Positions 19,032-28,538 of a stretch of DNA of 64,000 nucleotides are shown here, piece by piece. Source of the DNA: Actinopolymorpha rutila (GTDB lineage: Bacteria; Actinomycetota; Actinomycetes; Propionibacteriales; Actinopolymorphaceae); the NCBI RefSeq assembly GCF_013407855.1, contig NZ_JACBZH010000001.1, forward strand, positions 1,364,001 to 1,428,000, read 5' to 3'. The notes below the pieces were generated by a model. It had not been told where the DNA came from and made no database searches. It saw only the letters and a program-made list of their open reading frames with translations. A program made the translations under genes and the position numbers. Position 1 is the first letter of the stretch; every line of letters starts with the position of its first letter.

Positions 19032-19063
19032 ATGGGTGGGGTGCCGGCCGGCACCCCACCCAT
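19032..19063 (-). other. 32-bp perfect palindrome between oppA and oppB
   Basis: Each half is 16 bases (ATGGGTGGGGTGCCGG and its complement) with no spacer, 12 bases after the oppA stop. As RNA it forms a very stable hairpin. In comparable operons such hairpins let the binding protein message outlast or outnumber the permease message; that role is inferred here. Confidence 0.8.
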
Positions 19064-19074
19064 CCGTGTGCGCC

Positions 19075-21228
19075 TTAGACCTTGTGCTGGTCGGGCTTGT
19101 CCCAGTAGAAGGTCTCGGGGTCATAGACGGCCGGCGTGGGGTGGATCCACGGGTTGACGAAGCCACCCTGGGCGAGGTTCTCCCTCTTCGGGATGTTCAT
19201 CAGTCCCTGCCGGGCCAGCACCACCTGCGGGGTGTTGGCGACCGAGCCCTGGAAGAACGGACCGTACTTGATGTGGATCTTGATCATCTCCCACACCATC
19301 TGGGTCCGCTTCATCTCGTCCGGCTCGACCTTGGACTTGTCGTAGATCTTCCACAGCTGGTCGATCGGGCCGCCCTTCTCGGGCTCCATCCGCGGCGGCG
19401 TCCGCTTGAACGGGTCGACGTTCAGCTGCTTGCCCTCGTCGGGCGTGCCGATGACGTTGTACCAGGAGCCTTCGAGCGGGCAGTACCGGCTGTTCTCGAT
19501 CGGCACCAGCCACTGCGGGTAGACGAGGTGGTTGGGACCGTCACCGACCTCCCACGCCGTGTTCGACGTGAGCTTGCCGTTGTTCCACAGGTCGCCCCAT
19601 CCCTGCGGCGCGACGGGGTTCTGCTGGGCCTTGATGCCGATGGCCTTCCAGTCCCGCTCGAGGTAGGAGTTCTTCTGCTTGTGGTCGTCGGTGGTGTCGG
19701 CCGGGAAGTCCAGTGTGAACTTCAGCTTGCTCCCGTCGGGGAACTCGCGGTAGCCGTCACCGTCCTTGTCGACGACCCCGATCTCGTCCAGCAGCTTCTT
19801 GGCCGCCTCCGGGTCGTACTTCAGCGCGGAGTCCCGCCACTGCTGGTAGACCTGCTTGCCCTGGTCGTTGACCTTGTATTCCTTGGCCTTCGGGCTCAGC
19901 GTGCCGGTCGTCTGCTCACCGGTGTTGAAGTAGATCGCCTTCTGCATGTCGGCCCGCTTGGTCGCCATCGACAGCGCCTTGCGGAACTTCGGCTCGCGGA
20001 TGAGCTTGCGGAGCTTCGGGTCCTTGTGGTCGTAGTTGAAGAAGAACACCGACCCGGTGCCCGACCCGCCGTCCCACAGCAGGACGTCCAGCTTGGACGT
20101 CTTCTGCGACTGCTTCATCGCCGAGACGTCCGGCAGCGCGACACCGAAGAACGGGCCGTGCACGTAGTCGAGCTTGCCCTGCTGCATCTGCAGCTTGCCG
20201 ACCTGCTTGTCCTGGACGACCGACATGTTGAGGGTGTCGACGTACGGGAGCTGGTCGCCGTTCGGCATGACGCAGTGGTAGTAGGGGTTGCGCTCCCAGA
20301 CGATGGAGCGCCCCTCCTTCTGGGACTTCAGCATCCACCCGGTCATCGTGGGGCACTTCGGGTTGCGGGAGAAGTCGACGTTGGTCTCGAACAGTCCGCC
20401 GGCGGAGGCCCAGCTCTTGCCGACCTTCTTGTTGTACTTCGGGTGGTACTGCTTGGCGAAGTGCGCCGGCACCATCCACTTGGGGCCGTTGCCGTTCGTG
20501 CCCTTCACCCACATGGCCAGCCGGTCGGCGGTCAGCGGTGCGGGGGCGTCGAACTTCATCGAGAGGGTGTTCGCGTCCACCGCGCTCAGCGTGGCGACCT
20601 TGCCGGTGCCGGACTTGCACTCGTCCGGCGGGGTCTCGCTGTGGTCGGTGTTGAGCACCAGGTCGGTCCACCAGAACATGATGTCGTCGGTGGACCAGGG
20701 GTGCCCGTCCGACCAGCGCAGGCCCTTGCGGAAGTGCAGGGTCCACTCGCTCGCGTCGGCGTTGTGCTCCCAGGACTCGACCAGCCCACCGGTGATGGCC
20801 AGACCGTCGTTCAGCCACCGCAGCAGCGTGTGGCCGTACATGTACTCCTTGTTGGAGGCGTCGATCGCGCCACCGGTGGCGGAGGGGCTGATCATCATCA
20901 GGTCGCCGCCGTACTGGCCCGGCTTGACCCACTTGTGAGGAATGACGAAGGGGTTCTCCGGCAGCCGCTTCTCGATCGCGTCCAGCTTGCCGGCCTTGAC
21001 CTGCTCGGCGAGCAGCGGAGATTCCTGGAACTTCGACGGCTTGGGAAGCGCCTTGGTGTTCGACCCCTTGCCGCCCGCGGCGGCACCCCCGCCGCCCGAC
21101 TGCTTCTTGGGGCCGCCACCGGAGGTCGAGCCTCCGCCGCTCGAACACGCGCCGAGCATGACGCCACCCGCGGCGGCGGCGGACCCGTACAGGAACGTCC
21201 GCCGGTTGAGCATGGCCTTTCCGGTCAT
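19075..21228 (-). CDS. Oligopeptide-binding lipoprotein (SBP family 5)
   Basis: A 717-residue extracellular solute-binding protein. The N-terminus MLNRRTFLYGSAAAAGGVML has a twin-arginine-like RRTF motif and a lipobox LGAC, so it is probably exported folded and lipid-anchored. A Gly/Ser/Lys linker precedes the ligand-binding domain, which contains LRWSDGHPWSTDDIMFWW, the family 5 signature region. At over 700 residues it is longer than typical OppA (about 540), so the ligand could be a larger peptide or saccharide. ATG 21228 is chosen; ATG 21213 is an alternative. It is the first gene of the leftward operon. Confidence 0.92.
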   Translation of the reverse strand: MTGKAMLNRRTFLYGSAAAAGGVMLGACSSGGGSTSGGGPKKQSGGGGAAAGGKGSNTKALPKPSKFQESPLLAEQVKAGKLDAIEKRLPENPFVIPHKWVKPGQYGGDLMMISPSATGGAIDASNKEYMYGHTLLRWLNDGLAITGGLVESWEHNADASEWTLHFRKGLRWSDGHPWSTDDIMFWWTDLVLNTDHSETPPDECKSGTGKVATLSAVDANTLSMKFDAPAPLTADRLAMWVKGTNGNGPKWMVPAHFAKQYHPKYNKKVGKSWASAGGLFETNVDFSRNPKCPTMTGWMLKSQKEGRSIVWERNPYYHCVMPNGDQLPYVDTLNMSVVQDKQVGKLQMQQGKLDYVHGPFFGVALPDVSAMKQSQKTSKLDVLLWDGGSGTGSVFFFNYDHKDPKLRKLIREPKFRKALSMATKRADMQKAIYFNTGEQTTGTLSPKAKEYKVNDQGKQVYQQWRDSALKYDPEAAKKLLDEIGVVDKDGDGYREFPDGSKLKFTLDFPADTTDDHKQKNSYLERDWKAIGIKAQQNPVAPQGWGDLWNNGKLTSNTAWEVGDGPNHLVYPQWLVPIENSRYCPLEGSWYNVIGTPDEGKQLNVDPFKRTPPRMEPEKGGPIDQLWKIYDKSKVEPDEMKRTQMVWEMIKIHIKYGPFFQGSVANTPQVVLARQGLMNIPKRENLAQGGFVNPWIHPTPAVYDPETFYWDKPDQHKV

Positions 21229-22292
21229 CTGATCTGTGCCCTTTCCATCAAGGCGCTGCGGGCCGGCATCCCGAAGGACCGCCGGACGTTGCCGACTGGC
21301 CGGACCCGAAGTGATTCAGTACCGCGCGATCCCACCGCAGGACGATCCGAACGCCCCGGTCGCGTGAGTACGTGTGCGCGTTGTGCAGTGGTTGAGGGAG
21401 CGCCAACGCAGACGCTCCCCGGTATCACGACGCCGCAGGGGCCGGCGGCCTCTGCGGGCCTGGTCTTCGGCGTCGTGAAGTTGATCATGCCCGGCTCGCC
21501 GAGGTGTCGGGCCCTGCGCCTTGACGCGGGCCCCACGGTGCGCAGATGGCAGCACGGCACTGGCGGGGAGCATCCCCCCGCAGAACCCGCGTTGCGTGCT
21601 GGTGAATTGTCATCGTTTTGCGACCGTCTCGTTACCTCTTCCGGACACTGCACGTCAGGCCTCCCAAGTCGGAGACCTACGCGTAATTTCGGGCATGTTA
21701 ATGCCGCCCGGGGCGGGGTTCCAAGAGGCTGGAACAAACTAAACGTCAGAATGTGGAAGGAACTACAACGGGTTGTCGTGGGAATGCGCTACGTGCTGGA
21801 ATCGATCCCACATCCGCCCCGTCCGGAGCCCCGCCGGGCCGTCGAGAACTGGTGAAGTGTCTGCTTGTACCGCTCGCAAGCTCTGTGGTGCAAGGGGTGT
21901 GGGCGAAGATCTTGGCCGGTCCCGGTCGGAGGTGGGCGGCCACCGTTCGGGTCCGGGATGTCGCGGATGTGGCTCTACGTTCACCTCTTGACGGCGGCGT
22001 GGGGGAGTTGTGCCATACTTCCGCGACCGACGGCGCCCGGAGGCTATTCTTCGAGCGGCCTGATTTCGTCGTTGCTCAATTGTGCTGCCGTTTTTTTGTT
22101 TATTTGACGGCGGCCATTAGTGCATTCCGTGAATTGCCGTCCGTCGAATTCCCGGCCGGTTCGCCGAGGCGGCGGGTTACGAGGTGATGGCGTCACGGTC
22201 GTCGCCTCGACGGCCGGGAGCGCTGTGATCCTTGTCCGGGCGTGTCCGGGACGTCCCCTGGATACCCCGGTGTAACCACTAGGCTGCGGAGC
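21229..22292. promoter_or_regulatory. 1-kb intergenic region upstream of the peptide operon and the acylase
   Basis: No convincing gene lies here; open frames are short, and composition is less GC-rich than the flanks around 22080-22110, including a seven-T run. On the minus strand, 21600-21645 reads GGTAACGAGACGGTCGCAAA followed by ACGATGACAATTC, resembling the AT-richer leader region often found before actinobacterial binding-protein operons; promoter is a guess. A small dyad GTTCCA-AGAGGC-TGGAAC lies at 21718-21735. The two flanking genes diverge from this region. Confidence 0.5.
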
Positions 22293-24893
22293 GTGCAACG
22301 ACGACTGGTGCGCCTCGCGGTCGCCCTGGTGATCCTGCTCGCGCTCGTTCTGGTCGCGGGCAGCGCCGCCGTGATCGTCGCCGTACGGCGGTCCCTCCCC
22401 GCGTACGACGGTGAGACGCGGCTGCCCTGGCTGTCCGCCGCCGTGGAGGTCCGGCGCGACGCGCAGGGTGTTCCGCAGATCTACGGCGACACCCCCGAGG
22501 ACCTGTTCCGGGCCCAGGGGTACGTCCAGGCGCAGGACCGCTTCTACGAGATGGACTTCCGGCGGCACCTCACCGCCGGGCGGCTGGCGGAGTGGTTCGG
22601 CCCGCGGCTGGTGCCCACCGACCGGTTCGTACGCACCCTGGGCTGGCGCCGGGTGGCGGCGCAGGAGTACCCCCAGCTGTCGGCGCCCGTACGCGGCTAC
22701 CTGCTGGCGTTCACCGATGGCGTCAACGCCTACCTCGACACCCACAGCGGTTCGCGGCTGTCGGTGGAGTACACCCTCGGCCTGCTCGGCCCCGAGCGGC
22801 GCCCCGAGCCCTGGTCGCCGGTCGACTCACTGGCGTGGCTGAAGGCGATGGCGTGGGACCTGCGGGGCAACCTCGACGACGAGATCGCCCGGGCGCTGGA
22901 CTCGACCCGGATCGCACCGAACCGGGTCGACCAGCTCTACCCGGCGTACCCCTTCGACCGGCATCCGCCGATCGTCACCCAGGTGACGACGTCGGTCGGC
23001 GCCGGGTCCGCCCGGATGCCCGGTCGCGCGGCCTTCGTCGGCACCGGGTCCGGCACCTCGGCTGCCGGCACGAGGACGGCGGACCTGCCCGCCGTCCTGC
23101 CCGCCGACACCGCTCGAGCGCTGCGAGAGGCTCACGCGTTCCTCGCCGCGGCGCCCTCCCCGCTCGGTGTCGGCGACGGGTCGAACGCCGGCATCGGCTC
23201 CAACTCCTGGGTGGTCGCCGGGTCCCACACCACCACCGGCAAGCCGATGCTCGCCAACGACCCGCACCTGGCCGCGCAGATGCCGTCGCTGTGGTACCAG
23301 ATCGGCCTGCACTGCCGGGTGGTCGGCCAGGCCTGCCCGTTCGACGTCACGGGCTTCGGCTTCTCCGCGATGCCGGGCGTCATGATCGGGCACAACGACC
23401 GGATCGCGTGGGGGCTCACCAACCTGGGCGCTGACGTCACCGACCTTTACGTCGAGCGGATCGACGGCGACAGTTCTCTGTACGACGGAGCCCGCGAGCC
23501 GCTGACCACCCGGCGGGAGACGATCAAGGTCAGGGGCCGGCACCCGGTGGAGCTGATCGTCCGGTCCACCCGGCACGGCCCGCTGCTGTCCGACGTGGAC
23601 GGGCCGGTCGGCCGCGCGATCGGGGGGTCCCGGGTCGGCCGCTGGTCCAGCGCGGGCGGCTGGCAGACCGCGGTCGCGCTCCGTTGGACCGCGCTGGAGC
23701 CGGGCAAGGCCGCGGAGGCGTTGTTCGGTATCGACGCCGCCCGCGACTGGCAGTCGTTCCGCGCCGCGGCGGCGTTGCTCGACTCGCCGGCGCAGAACCT
23801 CGTCTACGCCGACGTCGACGGCCACATCGGCTACCAGGCGCCGGGCCGGATCCCGATCCGCAGGGGAAGCGACGGACGCTGGCCGGTGCCGGGGTGGAGC
23901 AGCGACTACGACTGGACCGGCTGGGTGCCCTTCGACCGGCTGCCGACGGAGTTCGACCCGCCGCGGGGCTACATCGTCGCCGCCAACCAGGCGGTGGCAC
24001 CGGCGTCGTACCCCATCCAGCTCGCCGACCACTGGTCCTACGGCTACCGCAGCGAGCGGATCAGCGACCTGATCACCGAACTGCTCCGCCGCAAGGGCCG
24101 GCTCGGCGTGGCCGACATGCAGGCAATCCAGACCGACACCCGCAACGAGGCAGCCGCCATGCTGGTGCCGTACCTCCTGCGGGTCCGGGTGGACAACTTC
24201 ACCGCGCAGGCGCAGCGGCTGCTCCGCGGCTGGAACTACAGCCAGGGCGCCGACTCCGCGCCGGCGGCGTACTTCAACGCGGTCTGGGCGAGGTTGCTCG
24301 GCCACACCTTCCACGACGAGCTGCCGAGGAACGCCTGGCCGTCCGGCGGTGACCGGTGGTGGGAGGTCGTGCGCGGTCTGCTGAGCCGGCCGAACAGCCC
24401 GTGGTGGGACGACGTACGCACCAAGGGAGTACGCGAGGACCGCGACGTCATCCTGCGCCGGGCGCTGGAGGGTGCGCGCCGGGACCTCACCCGCCGGCTC
24501 GCCAAGGACCCGGCCGAGTGGCGGTGGGGGCGGCTGCACCGGCTGGAGCTCGTGGACCAGTCGTTCGGGCGAAGCGGGGTGGCGCCGCTGGAGCGGCTGT
24601 TCAACCGTGGCCCGTACGAAGTTCCCGGCGGAACGGACGCGGTGCTGGCGACGGCGTGGAACGCCCCGACCGGCTTCGACGTGCGGGCTGTCCCGTCGAT
24701 GCGGATGGTGGTCGACCTCGCCGACTTCGACCACTCCCGGTGGGTCAACCTCACCGGGAGCTCCGGGCATCCGGGGTCGGAGCACTACAACGACCAGTTC
24801 CGCACCTGGGCCGCCGGCGGCACGTTCGCCTGGCCGTACGCCAAACCCGCGGTGGAGCAGGTCGCCGAGCACATGCAGGCGCTGGTTCCGTAG
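22293..24893 (+). CDS. Penicillin-acylase family Ntn hydrolase, membrane anchored
   Basis: An 866-residue protein. A single helix at residues 6-30 (LAVALVILLALVLVAGSAA) anchors or exports it. The alpha-chain part begins with VEVRRDAQGVPQIYGDTPED and has the FRAQGYVQAQDRFYEMDFRR block. Autocleavage would expose Ser303 in GIGSNSWVVAGSHT, the catalytic N-terminal serine of the beta chain, followed by GKPMLANDPHL. The family cleaves amide bonds of penicillins, acyl-homoserine lactones or other N-acyl compounds; the substrate here is unknown. GTG 22293 has GGAG close upstream and gives a normal short N-terminus. Confidence 0.92.
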   Translation: MQRRLVRLAVALVILLALVLVAGSAAVIVAVRRSLPAYDGETRLPWLSAAVEVRRDAQGVPQIYGDTPEDLFRAQGYVQAQDRFYEMDFRRHLTAGRLAEWFGPRLVPTDRFVRTLGWRRVAAQEYPQLSAPVRGYLLAFTDGVNAYLDTHSGSRLSVEYTLGLLGPERRPEPWSPVDSLAWLKAMAWDLRGNLDDEIARALDSTRIAPNRVDQLYPAYPFDRHPPIVTQVTTSVGAGSARMPGRAAFVGTGSGTSAAGTRTADLPAVLPADTARALREAHAFLAAAPSPLGVGDGSNAGIGSNSWVVAGSHTTTGKPMLANDPHLAAQMPSLWYQIGLHCRVVGQACPFDVTGFGFSAMPGVMIGHNDRIAWGLTNLGADVTDLYVERIDGDSSLYDGAREPLTTRRETIKVRGRHPVELIVRSTRHGPLLSDVDGPVGRAIGGSRVGRWSSAGGWQTAVALRWTALEPGKAAEALFGIDAARDWQSFRAAAALLDSPAQNLVYADVDGHIGYQAPGRIPIRRGSDGRWPVPGWSSDYDWTGWVPFDRLPTEFDPPRGYIVAANQAVAPASYPIQLADHWSYGYRSERISDLITELLRRKGRLGVADMQAIQTDTRNEAAAMLVPYLLRVRVDNFTAQAQRLLRGWNYSQGADSAPAAYFNAVWARLLGHTFHDELPRNAWPSGGDRWWEVVRGLLSRPNSPWWDDVRTKGVREDRDVILRRALEGARRDLTRRLAKDPAEWRWGRLHRLELVDQSFGRSGVAPLERLFNRGPYEVPGGTDAVLATAWNAPTGFDVRAVPSMRMVVDLADFDHSRWVNLTGSSGHPGSEHYNDQFRTWAAGGTFAWPYAKPAVEQVAEHMQALVP

Positions 24894-24904
24894 CGGTTGG
24901 AGCC

Positions 24905-25540
24905 CTACGCCCTGAGCGTGTCCTCGTGCCTGGCGAGCGGAAAGCGCACCAGCCCGGAGGGCAGCGCGGCCGCCTGCACCCGCTGGTCGTGCCGCTGGGC
25001 GGGCACGTCGTCGTCCACGAGTTCGCCCTCGTGCAGGACCGCGCAGCGGAACGCGTCCCGCGCGGCCCGGACGAGGACCCGGTCGTAGCTGCCGCCGCCG
25101 CGGCCGAGCCGCATGCCGGACCGGTCGACGGCGAGACCGGGCACGAGGACGGCGTCGGCGGTGCCGACCGCGGTGGGTCCCAGCCGCGGGCCGGCCGGTT
25201 CGAGCAGGCCGCGGGCGGCCCGGACCAGCCCCTCGGGTCCGGTGTAGACCACCCAGTCGAGGTCGAAGTCGGGCTCGAGGACCGGCAGCAGGACCCGGAT
25301 GCCGCGCTGGCGAAGTGCGTCCAACAACGGACCCGTGCCGGGCTCGGTGCCCACTCCGACGTACGCCGCGACCACCGCAGCCCGGCTCACCTCGGACACG
25401 CTGAGCAGTACGTCACGAAGCGCAACTGCCGACGCCTGGAGGTCGGGCGGGCGCAGCCGAGCGCGCCGGGCCAGCACGCGCCGGCGCATCTTCTCCTTGG
25501 CAAGCTGCCTGTCAGGCGGCGGGAAGCTCTCGGCCTGCAT
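24905..25540 (-). CDS. 5-formyltetrahydrofolate cyclo-ligase
   Basis: A 211-residue ATP-dependent enzyme that turns 5-formyl-THF into 5,10-methenyl-THF. It starts with LAKEKMRRRVLARRARLRP, the usual basic helix, and ends with the ATP-binding GMRLGRGGGSYDR loop and a block beginning AAVLHE-like CAVLHEGELVDDDVPAQRHD. Divergent from galU with about 200 bases between, as in M. tuberculosis (Rv0992c/galU). Confidence 0.92.
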   Translation of the reverse strand: MQAESFPPPDRQLAKEKMRRRVLARRARLRPPDLQASAVALRDVLLSVSEVSRAAVVAAYVGVGTEPGTGPLLDALRQRGIRVLLPVLEPDFDLDWVVYTGPEGLVRAARGLLEPAGPRLGPTAVGTADAVLVPGLAVDRSGMRLGRGGGSYDRVLVRAARDAFRCAVLHEGELVDDDVPAQRHDQRVQAAALPSGLVRFPLARHEDTLRA

Positions 25541-25744
25541 GGTTCGTTATCTTCTCTCAACATTCAGGTGACCGCATCTCTTCGGGGAAATGACCAACCA
25601 CTTAAACCGACCGTGCGCAAATTTCCCGACAGGGTCTACAGATCGTGACCAGTTGGTGTAGGCGATGCTGTACGCGCAGTGATCAGTGGTCAGGCTCGGC
25701 GGTGCTCCGGAGCGAATACCCCCACACCCACTAGGGTTCGGCGC

Positions 25745-26686
25745 ATGGGTCACTCCGGTTCCTCCTCCACAGTCCGTAAGGCCGTCATCCCCGCCGCCGG
25801 GCTGGGCACCCGCTTCCTGCCGGCGACGAAGGCGACCCCCAAGGAGATGCTCCCGGTCGTCGACAAGCCCGCGATCCAGTACGTCGTGGAGGAGGCCGTC
25901 GCCGCCGGACTCGAGGACGTCCTGATGATCACCGGCCGTGGCAAGCGCGCCCTGGAGGACCACTTCGACCGGGCGTGGGAGCTGGAGGAGACGCTGCGGG
26001 AGAAGGGCGACGACGAACGCCTGGCCGAGGTGCAGCTGTCCAGCCGGCTGGCCGACGTGCACTACGTCCGCCAGGGTGCGCCGAAGGGACTGGGGCACGC
26101 GGTCCTGTGCGCCGCGCCGCACGTGGGCCACTCGCCGTTCGCCGTCCTGCTGGGTGACGACCTGATCGACGAGCGCGACCCGCTGCTGCCCACGATGATC
26201 GACGTCCAGCGCGAGAAGGGCGGCAGCGTCTTGGCACTGATCGAGGTCGAGCCCTCCCAGGCACACCTGTACGGCTGCGCCGCGGTCGAGGCGACCGACC
26301 GCGAGGACGTCGTACGCATCACCGACCTGGTGGAGAAGCCGGACCCGTCTGAGGCGCCGAGCAACCTCGCCATCATCGGCCGCTACGTGCTGGCACCCGA
26401 GGTGTTCGACGTACTCCGCGACACCAAACCCGGGCGCGGCGGAGAGATCCAGCTCACCGACGCCCTGCGCACCCTGGCCGGGCGCAAGGCGGAGGAAGGC
26501 GGCCCGGTGCACGGCGTCCTCTTCCGCGGCCGCCGCTACGACACCGGCGACCGCGCCGACTACCTCCGTGCGACGGTGCGGCTGGCGGCCGAGCGGGACG
26601 ACCTCGGGCCGGAGTTCCTGTCCTGGCTGCGGGAGTTCGTGGCGGAGAAGGACGGGCACAACGGCCGGAGCGGGCAGGGCAAGTAG
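25745..26686 (+). CDS. galU: UTP-glucose-1-phosphate uridylyltransferase
   Basis: A 313-residue enzyme making UDP-glucose for envelope glycans. The nucleotide-binding signature is IPAAGLGTRFLPATKATPKE at the N-terminus, with LPVVDKPAIQYVVEEAV, LGHAVLCAAP, LLGDDLIDE and the C-terminal GRRYDTGDRADYLRATVRLA. ATG 25745 gives the usual start. It begins the rightward block leading to the molybdenum-cofactor genes. Confidence 0.95.
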   Translation: MGHSGSSSTVRKAVIPAAGLGTRFLPATKATPKEMLPVVDKPAIQYVVEEAVAAGLEDVLMITGRGKRALEDHFDRAWELEETLREKGDDERLAEVQLSSRLADVHYVRQGAPKGLGHAVLCAAPHVGHSPFAVLLGDDLIDERDPLLPTMIDVQREKGGSVLALIEVEPSQAHLYGCAAVEATDREDVVRITDLVEKPDPSEAPSNLAIIGRYVLAPEVFDVLRDTKPGRGGEIQLTDALRTLAGRKAEEGGPVHGVLFRGRRYDTGDRADYLRATVRLAAERDDLGPEFLSWLREFVAEKDGHNGRSGQGK

Positions 26687-26765
26687 CAGGACGGGCAGGG
26701 TCGTAGAGCAGGCCCGGTCCGGGACGCAGACGCGCGGTACGTGCGGTGAGATCGGAGGACCCGCG

Positions 26766-28013
26766 GTGAGAACCGTCGACGAGCACCTCGCCCAGGCGCT
26801 GGCCGCCGTCGCGCAGCTGCCGCCGTTCCAGCAGCACCTGCTGGACGCGCACGGATGCGCGTTGTGTGAGGACGTCGAGGCCGGCCTCGATCTTCCGTCG
26901 TTCGACAACTCCTCGATGGACGGGTACGCCATCCGCCGCGAGGACGTCGCGACCGCGAGCGAGGGCTCGCCGGTGGTGCTGCCCGTCAGCGGCGACCTCC
27001 CCGCGGGTGGGGTGGAGGCACTCGCGCTCGCTCCCGGGATGGCGCTGCGGATCATGACCGGCGCCCCGGTCCCGCACGGCGCTGACGCGGTCGTCCCCGT
27101 GGAGTGGACCGACGGCGGCGTGGCCAAGGTCTCGATCACCCGTGCTCCCGGCGACCGCGACTACATCCGGCGGCGCGGCGAGGACGTGCGCACAGGTCAG
27201 CTGCTGGTCCGCGCCGGCACCCGGCTGGACGCCCGCCAGATCGGGCTGCTCGCCTCGGTCGGCCGCGACGTCGTGTGGGTACGCCCGCGCCCCCGCGTGG
27301 TCGTCCTCTCCACCGGATCGGAGCTGCGCGAGCCCGGGCAGCCGCTCGGCGTCGGCGCCATCTACGACTCCAACAGCTTCACCCTGGCCGCCGCCGCGCG
27401 GGAGGCCGGCGCGATCGCCTACCGCGTGGTCGGCGTGCCCGACGACGAGCGGGAGTTCATGCGGGTGCTGGAGGACCAGCTGATCCGGGCCGACCTCGTG
27501 GTCACCAGCGGCGGTGTCAGCGTCGGTGCCTACGACGTGGTCAAGACCGTGCTGAGCCGGCTCGGCACGGTGGAGTTCACCACTGTCGCGATGCAGCCGG
27601 GGAAGCCGCAGGGCTTCGGGGTGGTCGGTGAGGAGTCCACGCCGATCTTCACCCTGCCCGGCAACCCGGTCAGCGCGTACGTCTCGTTCCAGGTGTTCGT
27701 GCGCCCGGTGCTGCGCAAGATGCTGGGGCTCACCCCGCACGTCGCGCCGACGGTCACCGCCACCGCGACCGGCGGGTGGACCTCGCCGGAGGGGAAGCGG
27801 CAGTACACCCGGGTGCACTACTCCGTCGACGAGGACGGCCGCGCCCACGTCGCCCCGGTCGGCGGGCCCGGCTCGCACCTGGTGGCCGGGCTGGCGGGGG
27901 CCAACGCGCTCGCGATCGTGCCCGAGGACGTCACCCAGGTCGAGGAGGGCACGACCCTGGACGTCATGCTGCTCGACGGCGAGGATGCGGGCGGCCCGTC
28001 GTCGCACCACTGA
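26766..28013 (+). CDS. moeA: Molybdopterin molybdenumtransferase / gephyrin-like MoeA
   Basis: A 415-residue MoeA that inserts molybdate into adenylylated molybdopterin. Motifs: PSFDNSSMDGYAIRRED, MTGAPVPHGADAVVPVEW, the nucleotide-binding VVLSTGSELREPGQPL with IYDSNS, TSGGVSVGAYD and LPGNPVSAYVSFQVFVRP, plus a C-terminal domain IV. Gene order with rimJ and a GlpR-like membrane protein matches the Corynebacterium Glp/GlpR locus, where the MoeA paralogue also organises cell division. Whether this copy does either or both is open. GTG 26766 follows GGAGG at 7 bases. Confidence 0.93.
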   Translation: MRTVDEHLAQALAAVAQLPPFQQHLLDAHGCALCEDVEAGLDLPSFDNSSMDGYAIRREDVATASEGSPVVLPVSGDLPAGGVEALALAPGMALRIMTGAPVPHGADAVVPVEWTDGGVAKVSITRAPGDRDYIRRRGEDVRTGQLLVRAGTRLDARQIGLLASVGRDVVWVRPRPRVVVLSTGSELREPGQPLGVGAIYDSNSFTLAAAAREAGAIAYRVVGVPDDEREFMRVLEDQLIRADLVVTSGGVSVGAYDVVKTVLSRLGTVEFTTVAMQPGKPQGFGVVGEESTPIFTLPGNPVSAYVSFQVFVRPVLRKMLGLTPHVAPTVTATATGGWTSPEGKRQYTRVHYSVDEDGRAHVAPVGGPGSHLVAGLAGANALAIVPEDVTQVEEGTTLDVMLLDGEDAGGPSSHH

Positions 28014-28034
28014 CCAGGAAGAGGAATGCGGCGG

Positions 28035-28538
28035 ATGTCGGAACCAGCACGGAAACCAGCCCGGCCCCGTGGTCTCACCCACGTGGACGAGTCCGGGGAA
28101 GCCCGGATGGTCGACGTGTCCGGCAAGGAGGTGTCCGCCCGGACCGCGCGGGCGACCGGGCGGGTGCTCGTCAGCCCAGAGGTCGTCGCGTTGCTGCGCG
28201 GTGACGGGGTGCCCAAGGGCGACGCCCTCGGTGTCTCCCGGGTCGCCGGGATCATGGGCGCGAAGCGGACTCCGGACCTCGTTCCGCTGTGCCACCCCAT
28301 CGCGCTGACCGGTGTCAAGGTCGACCTGACAGTGGCCGACGACGCGGTGGAGATCACCGCGACCGTACGCACCGCCGACCGGACCGGCGTCGAGATGGAG
28401 GCGCTCACCGCGGTCTCGGTGGCCGCCCTGTCCGTGGTCGACATGGTGAAGGCCGTCGACCCGGCCGCGGTGATCACCGACGTCCGGGTCGAGGATAAGG
28501 CCGGCGGAGTCTCCGGCGACTGGCGGCGACCGTCGTGA
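28035..28538 (+). CDS. moaC: Cyclic pyranopterin monophosphate synthase
   Basis: A 167-residue MoaC, which with MoaA makes cyclic pyranopterin monophosphate. Complete motifs: MVDVSGKEVSARTARATG, IMGAKRTPDLVPLCHPIALT with the catalytic-region His, and GVEMEALTAVSVAALSVVDM with MVKAVDP. ATG 28035 has GAGGA 10 bases upstream; ATG 28026 is too close to that site. Its stop overlaps the next gene's GTG. Confidence 0.95.
   Translation: MSEPARKPARPRGLTHVDESGEARMVDVSGKEVSARTARATGRVLVSPEVVALLRGDGVPKGDALGVSRVAGIMGAKRTPDLVPLCHPIALTGVKVDLTVADDAVEITATVRTADRTGVEMEALTAVSVAALSVVDMVKAVDPAAVITDVRVEDKAGGVSGDWRRPS

Noticed and set aside
22080..22110. T-run as an intrinsic terminator
   Set aside because: No adjacent stable hairpin could be drawn upstream of the T-run.
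21753..22187. Rightward frame in the 1-kb gap before the acylase
   Set aside because: No recognisable motif, no good Shine-Dalgarno, and overlapping frames on both strands of equal quality.
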